Positions 5,950 to 7,320 of a stretch of 7,320 nucleotides of DNA are shown one piece after another. Position 1 is the stretch's first letter. Every line of letters starts with the position of its first letter. A program made the translations under genes and the position numbers. The DNA is from Lachnospiraceae bacterium UBA7027. Lineage in GTDB: Bacteria > Bacillota > Clostridia > Lachnospirales > Lachnospiraceae. Under the pieces are notes generated by a model that had not been told where the DNA came from, did no database searches, and was given only the letters and a program-made list of their open reading frames with translations. The stretch lies in the NCBI GenBank assembly GCA_002494135.1, contig DLBG01000047.1, positions 1-7,320 on the forward strand, in the 5' to 3' direction.

Positions 5950-7179
5950 CTACCGACGACCTTTGCCGGAAACATTTACGGAATCGATTTCCGACCCGGT
6001 TTTTGACTCGAATTCTGCCGTATCGAAGGATTCATCATAGGCTGCGCATCCTTTTTTCGTGGAATTTTTCACACGGTAAAGCGCCTCATCCGCCTGTTTA
6101 AACAAATTCTCCGAAACGCCGCTTTCCGAGAAAGACACTCCGGCAGAAACGGAAACTTTGGGAATCCCTTCGGCGGGATTGTCCAAGGCCGCATTTATAC
6201 TGTCAATTTTATTTTTAACCACAAAGAAAAGATCTTCCGTGATTCCGATCATAATTACCACGAATTCGTCGCCGCCGTAACGAATGACATAATCACTGGT
6301 ACGAAACGTCGATTTTAAAAGGCCAGCCACATTTTTCAAAATAATATCGCCTACATCGTGGCCGTAGGTATCATTGATGGATTTAAAATAATCGATATCC
6401 ATGACAAGGATTCCCGCTATCAGATTATCTTCCTTGGAAAGGTTTTCCATTAAGTCCTCATACGCCCTGCGGTTATAAATCCCCGTAAGCGCATCGACCG
6501 TCGCTTCTTTTCGAAGCCGCTTCCTTTCTTTAACAAATTCGTCATCCTGGAAGAAAAACAGATACAACATAAGCGCCATTGTCATGACACTTTCGGATAA
6601 GAATTCCCTTACCTCAAAGTACTCGAATAAAACAGCTGAAATCATCAAAAATGCGGTTCCTAAAATCATCGTGCCATGCCGATAATTTTTTCGGGTAAAA
6701 TCGATTACAGCCAGAACCAAAATGACAACCAGATAGATTCCCAGTGCCATAAAATTTAACCAGCCAAGCGGTCCGCTGTAGAAATTATTGGTATCCGTAT
6801 GGAAACCGTATACGATATCCGTGAAAAATACGGAAAATGCGCTGAACAGCGTGATGATCATCGGAATTCCGAGAAGCGTATACAAAATTCTCTGCTTCTT
6901 CCGATTTAAGTTTAAATCCGTTCCCAGCAGTGCATATGCAAAAAGCGGACGCAGAAAATACCCGAAAGCGGAATAAGCTGCCCTTCGGGCTGTATAAGTT
7001 TCGTAATCCGATACGATTTTATCCGCATTTCGGAAAAGCACGGAAAGCAGGAAAATAATCAGCGTTATGATAAAAAAACGACGCTTTCTTTCCGTTAATT
7101 TGTTATTTTTTATAACAAATGCGAACATCATGGCACAACCCACGATGGGCACAAAATTATAAGCAATAAAATCTTTCAT
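5950..7179 (-). CDS. Membrane diguanylate cyclase (7-helix N-terminus plus GGDEF domain)
   Basis: 409 residues. The first about 210 carry seven hydrophobic segments (near 6-24, 35-50, 66-86, 97-120, 138-160, 168-186 and 194-210), a multi-helix sensor of unrecognised ligand. A short charged linker leads into a complete GGDEF domain: DALTGIYNRRAY (229-240), metal-binding Asp261 in MDIDYFKSIND, NDTYGHDVGD (269-278), and the active-site GGDEF at 302-306. Arg293 and Asp296 form an RxxD inhibitory site exactly five residues before GGDEF, so c-di-GMP product feedback is expected. The domain should make c-di-GMP from two GTP at the inner face of the membrane. No EAL or HD-GYP domain follows. The last 30 residues are a polar, probably disordered tail. 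The start is ATG at 7179; the AAAGGGA site lies 13 nt upstream, rather far, so expression may be modest. It may share a transcript with the two-component genes, as no clear terminator separates them. Confidence 0.94.
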   Translation of the reverse strand: MKDFIAYNFVPIVGCAMMFAFVIKNNKLTERKRRFFIITLIIFLLSVLFRNADKIVSDYETYTARRAAYSAFGYFLRPLFAYALLGTDLNLNRKKQRILYTLLGIPMIITLFSAFSVFFTDIVYGFHTDTNNFYSGPLGWLNFMALGIYLVVILVLAVIDFTRKNYRHGTMILGTAFLMISAVLFEYFEVREFLSESVMTMALMLYLFFFQDDEFVKERKRLRKEATVDALTGIYNRRAYEDLMENLSKEDNLIAGILVMDIDYFKSINDTYGHDVGDIILKNVAGLLKSTFRTSDYVIRYGGDEFVVIMIGITEDLFFVVKNKIDSINAALDNPAEGIPKVSVSAGVSFSESGVSENLFKQADEALYRVKNSTKKGCAAYDESFDTAEFESKTGSEIDSVNVSGKGRR

Positions 7180-7249
7180 TCAGCAATCTCGTTCCCTTTT
7201 TTAATTCCCTTTTACACATTTGTGGAAATACCCCTGTTCATTTTGAGAT

Positions 7250-7313
7250 ATTCCCTGTTTTGCAGATTTCCCGTTTTTGCAGATTTCCCATTTTTCAGAT
7301 TCCCCTCTCTGCA
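7250..7313. repeat. Four imperfect tandem repeats of 15-17 bp upstream of the cyclase gene
   Basis: Plus-strand copies: ATTCCCTGTTTTGCAG (7250-7265), ATTTCCCGTTTTTGCAG (7266-7282), ATTTCCCATTTTTCAG (7283-7298) and a decayed ATTCCCCTCTCTGCA (7299-7313). More TTCCC-TTTT pieces continue toward the gene at 7192-7213. The array lies 70-135 bp before the cyclase start, where a promoter or regulator site would be expected. No clear sigma-A promoter is visible in the 141 nt available. Confidence 0.6.
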
Positions 7314-7320
7314 ATTATAT

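Noticed and set aside
5920..5975. CCGGC/GCCGG inverted repeat around the cyclase stop codon followed by a few A's
   Set aside because: A five-base stem with a loop of about 20 and no T-run does not make a terminator.
7180..7320. CRISPR array or attachment site in the tandem repeat region
   Set aside because: The units are contiguous, without unique spacers, and diverge from copy to copy; there is no tRNA gene or integrase nearby.

Overview
The window looks like chromosomal DNA of a Gram-positive firmicute, most likely a clostridial (Lachnospiraceae-like) bacterium. This is an inference from strong AGGAGG-type ribosome binding sites, a TTG start codon, sigma-A-type promoters, a riboswitch with an intrinsic terminator, and the protein families. 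No marker gene fixes the taxon. All five genes lie on the minus strand, so transcription runs from high to low coordinates.

In transcription order: (1) 7320-7180 is an intergenic stretch with a short imperfect tandem repeat. (2) 7179-5950 encodes a seven-helix membrane diguanylate cyclase with intact GGDEF and RxxD sites. (3) 5881-5087 encodes an OmpR-type response regulator with an unusually long polar linker, followed 7 nt later by (4) 5079-3802, a two-helix sensor histidine kinase starting at TTG. (5) 3801-3445 is a 357-nt gene-free regulatory stretch. (6) 3444-2728 encodes a LolD/MacB-type ABC ATPase. (7) 2715-1 encodes a large FtsX-type permease, cut by the window edge within or near its last helix.

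The most interesting part is the 3445-3801 regulatory block. It holds a promoter with perfect TTGACA-17-TATAAT elements whose spacer is a 16-bp palindrome, and a second promoter (TTTACA-17-TATCAT) placed so that transcription would begin at the first stem of an RNA with the sequence and fold of the yybP-ykoY (Mn2+) riboswitch. A GC-rich intrinsic terminator follows just before the ATPase ribosome binding site. Alternative pairings connect aptamer and terminator in a way that predicts an ON switch. The known targets of this riboswitch class are mostly Mn2+ exporters and cation pumps (TerC, MntP, P-type ATPases), so control of a LolD/FtsX-type ABC system would be notable.

Working picture (inference): the two-component pair and the ABC operon form a neighbouring sensing/response module of the envelope. 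The ABC pair carries its own metal-responsive transcription control, and the diguanylate cyclase upstream adds a c-di-GMP output that may share the two-component transcript. The substrate of the ABC system cannot be read from the sequence.
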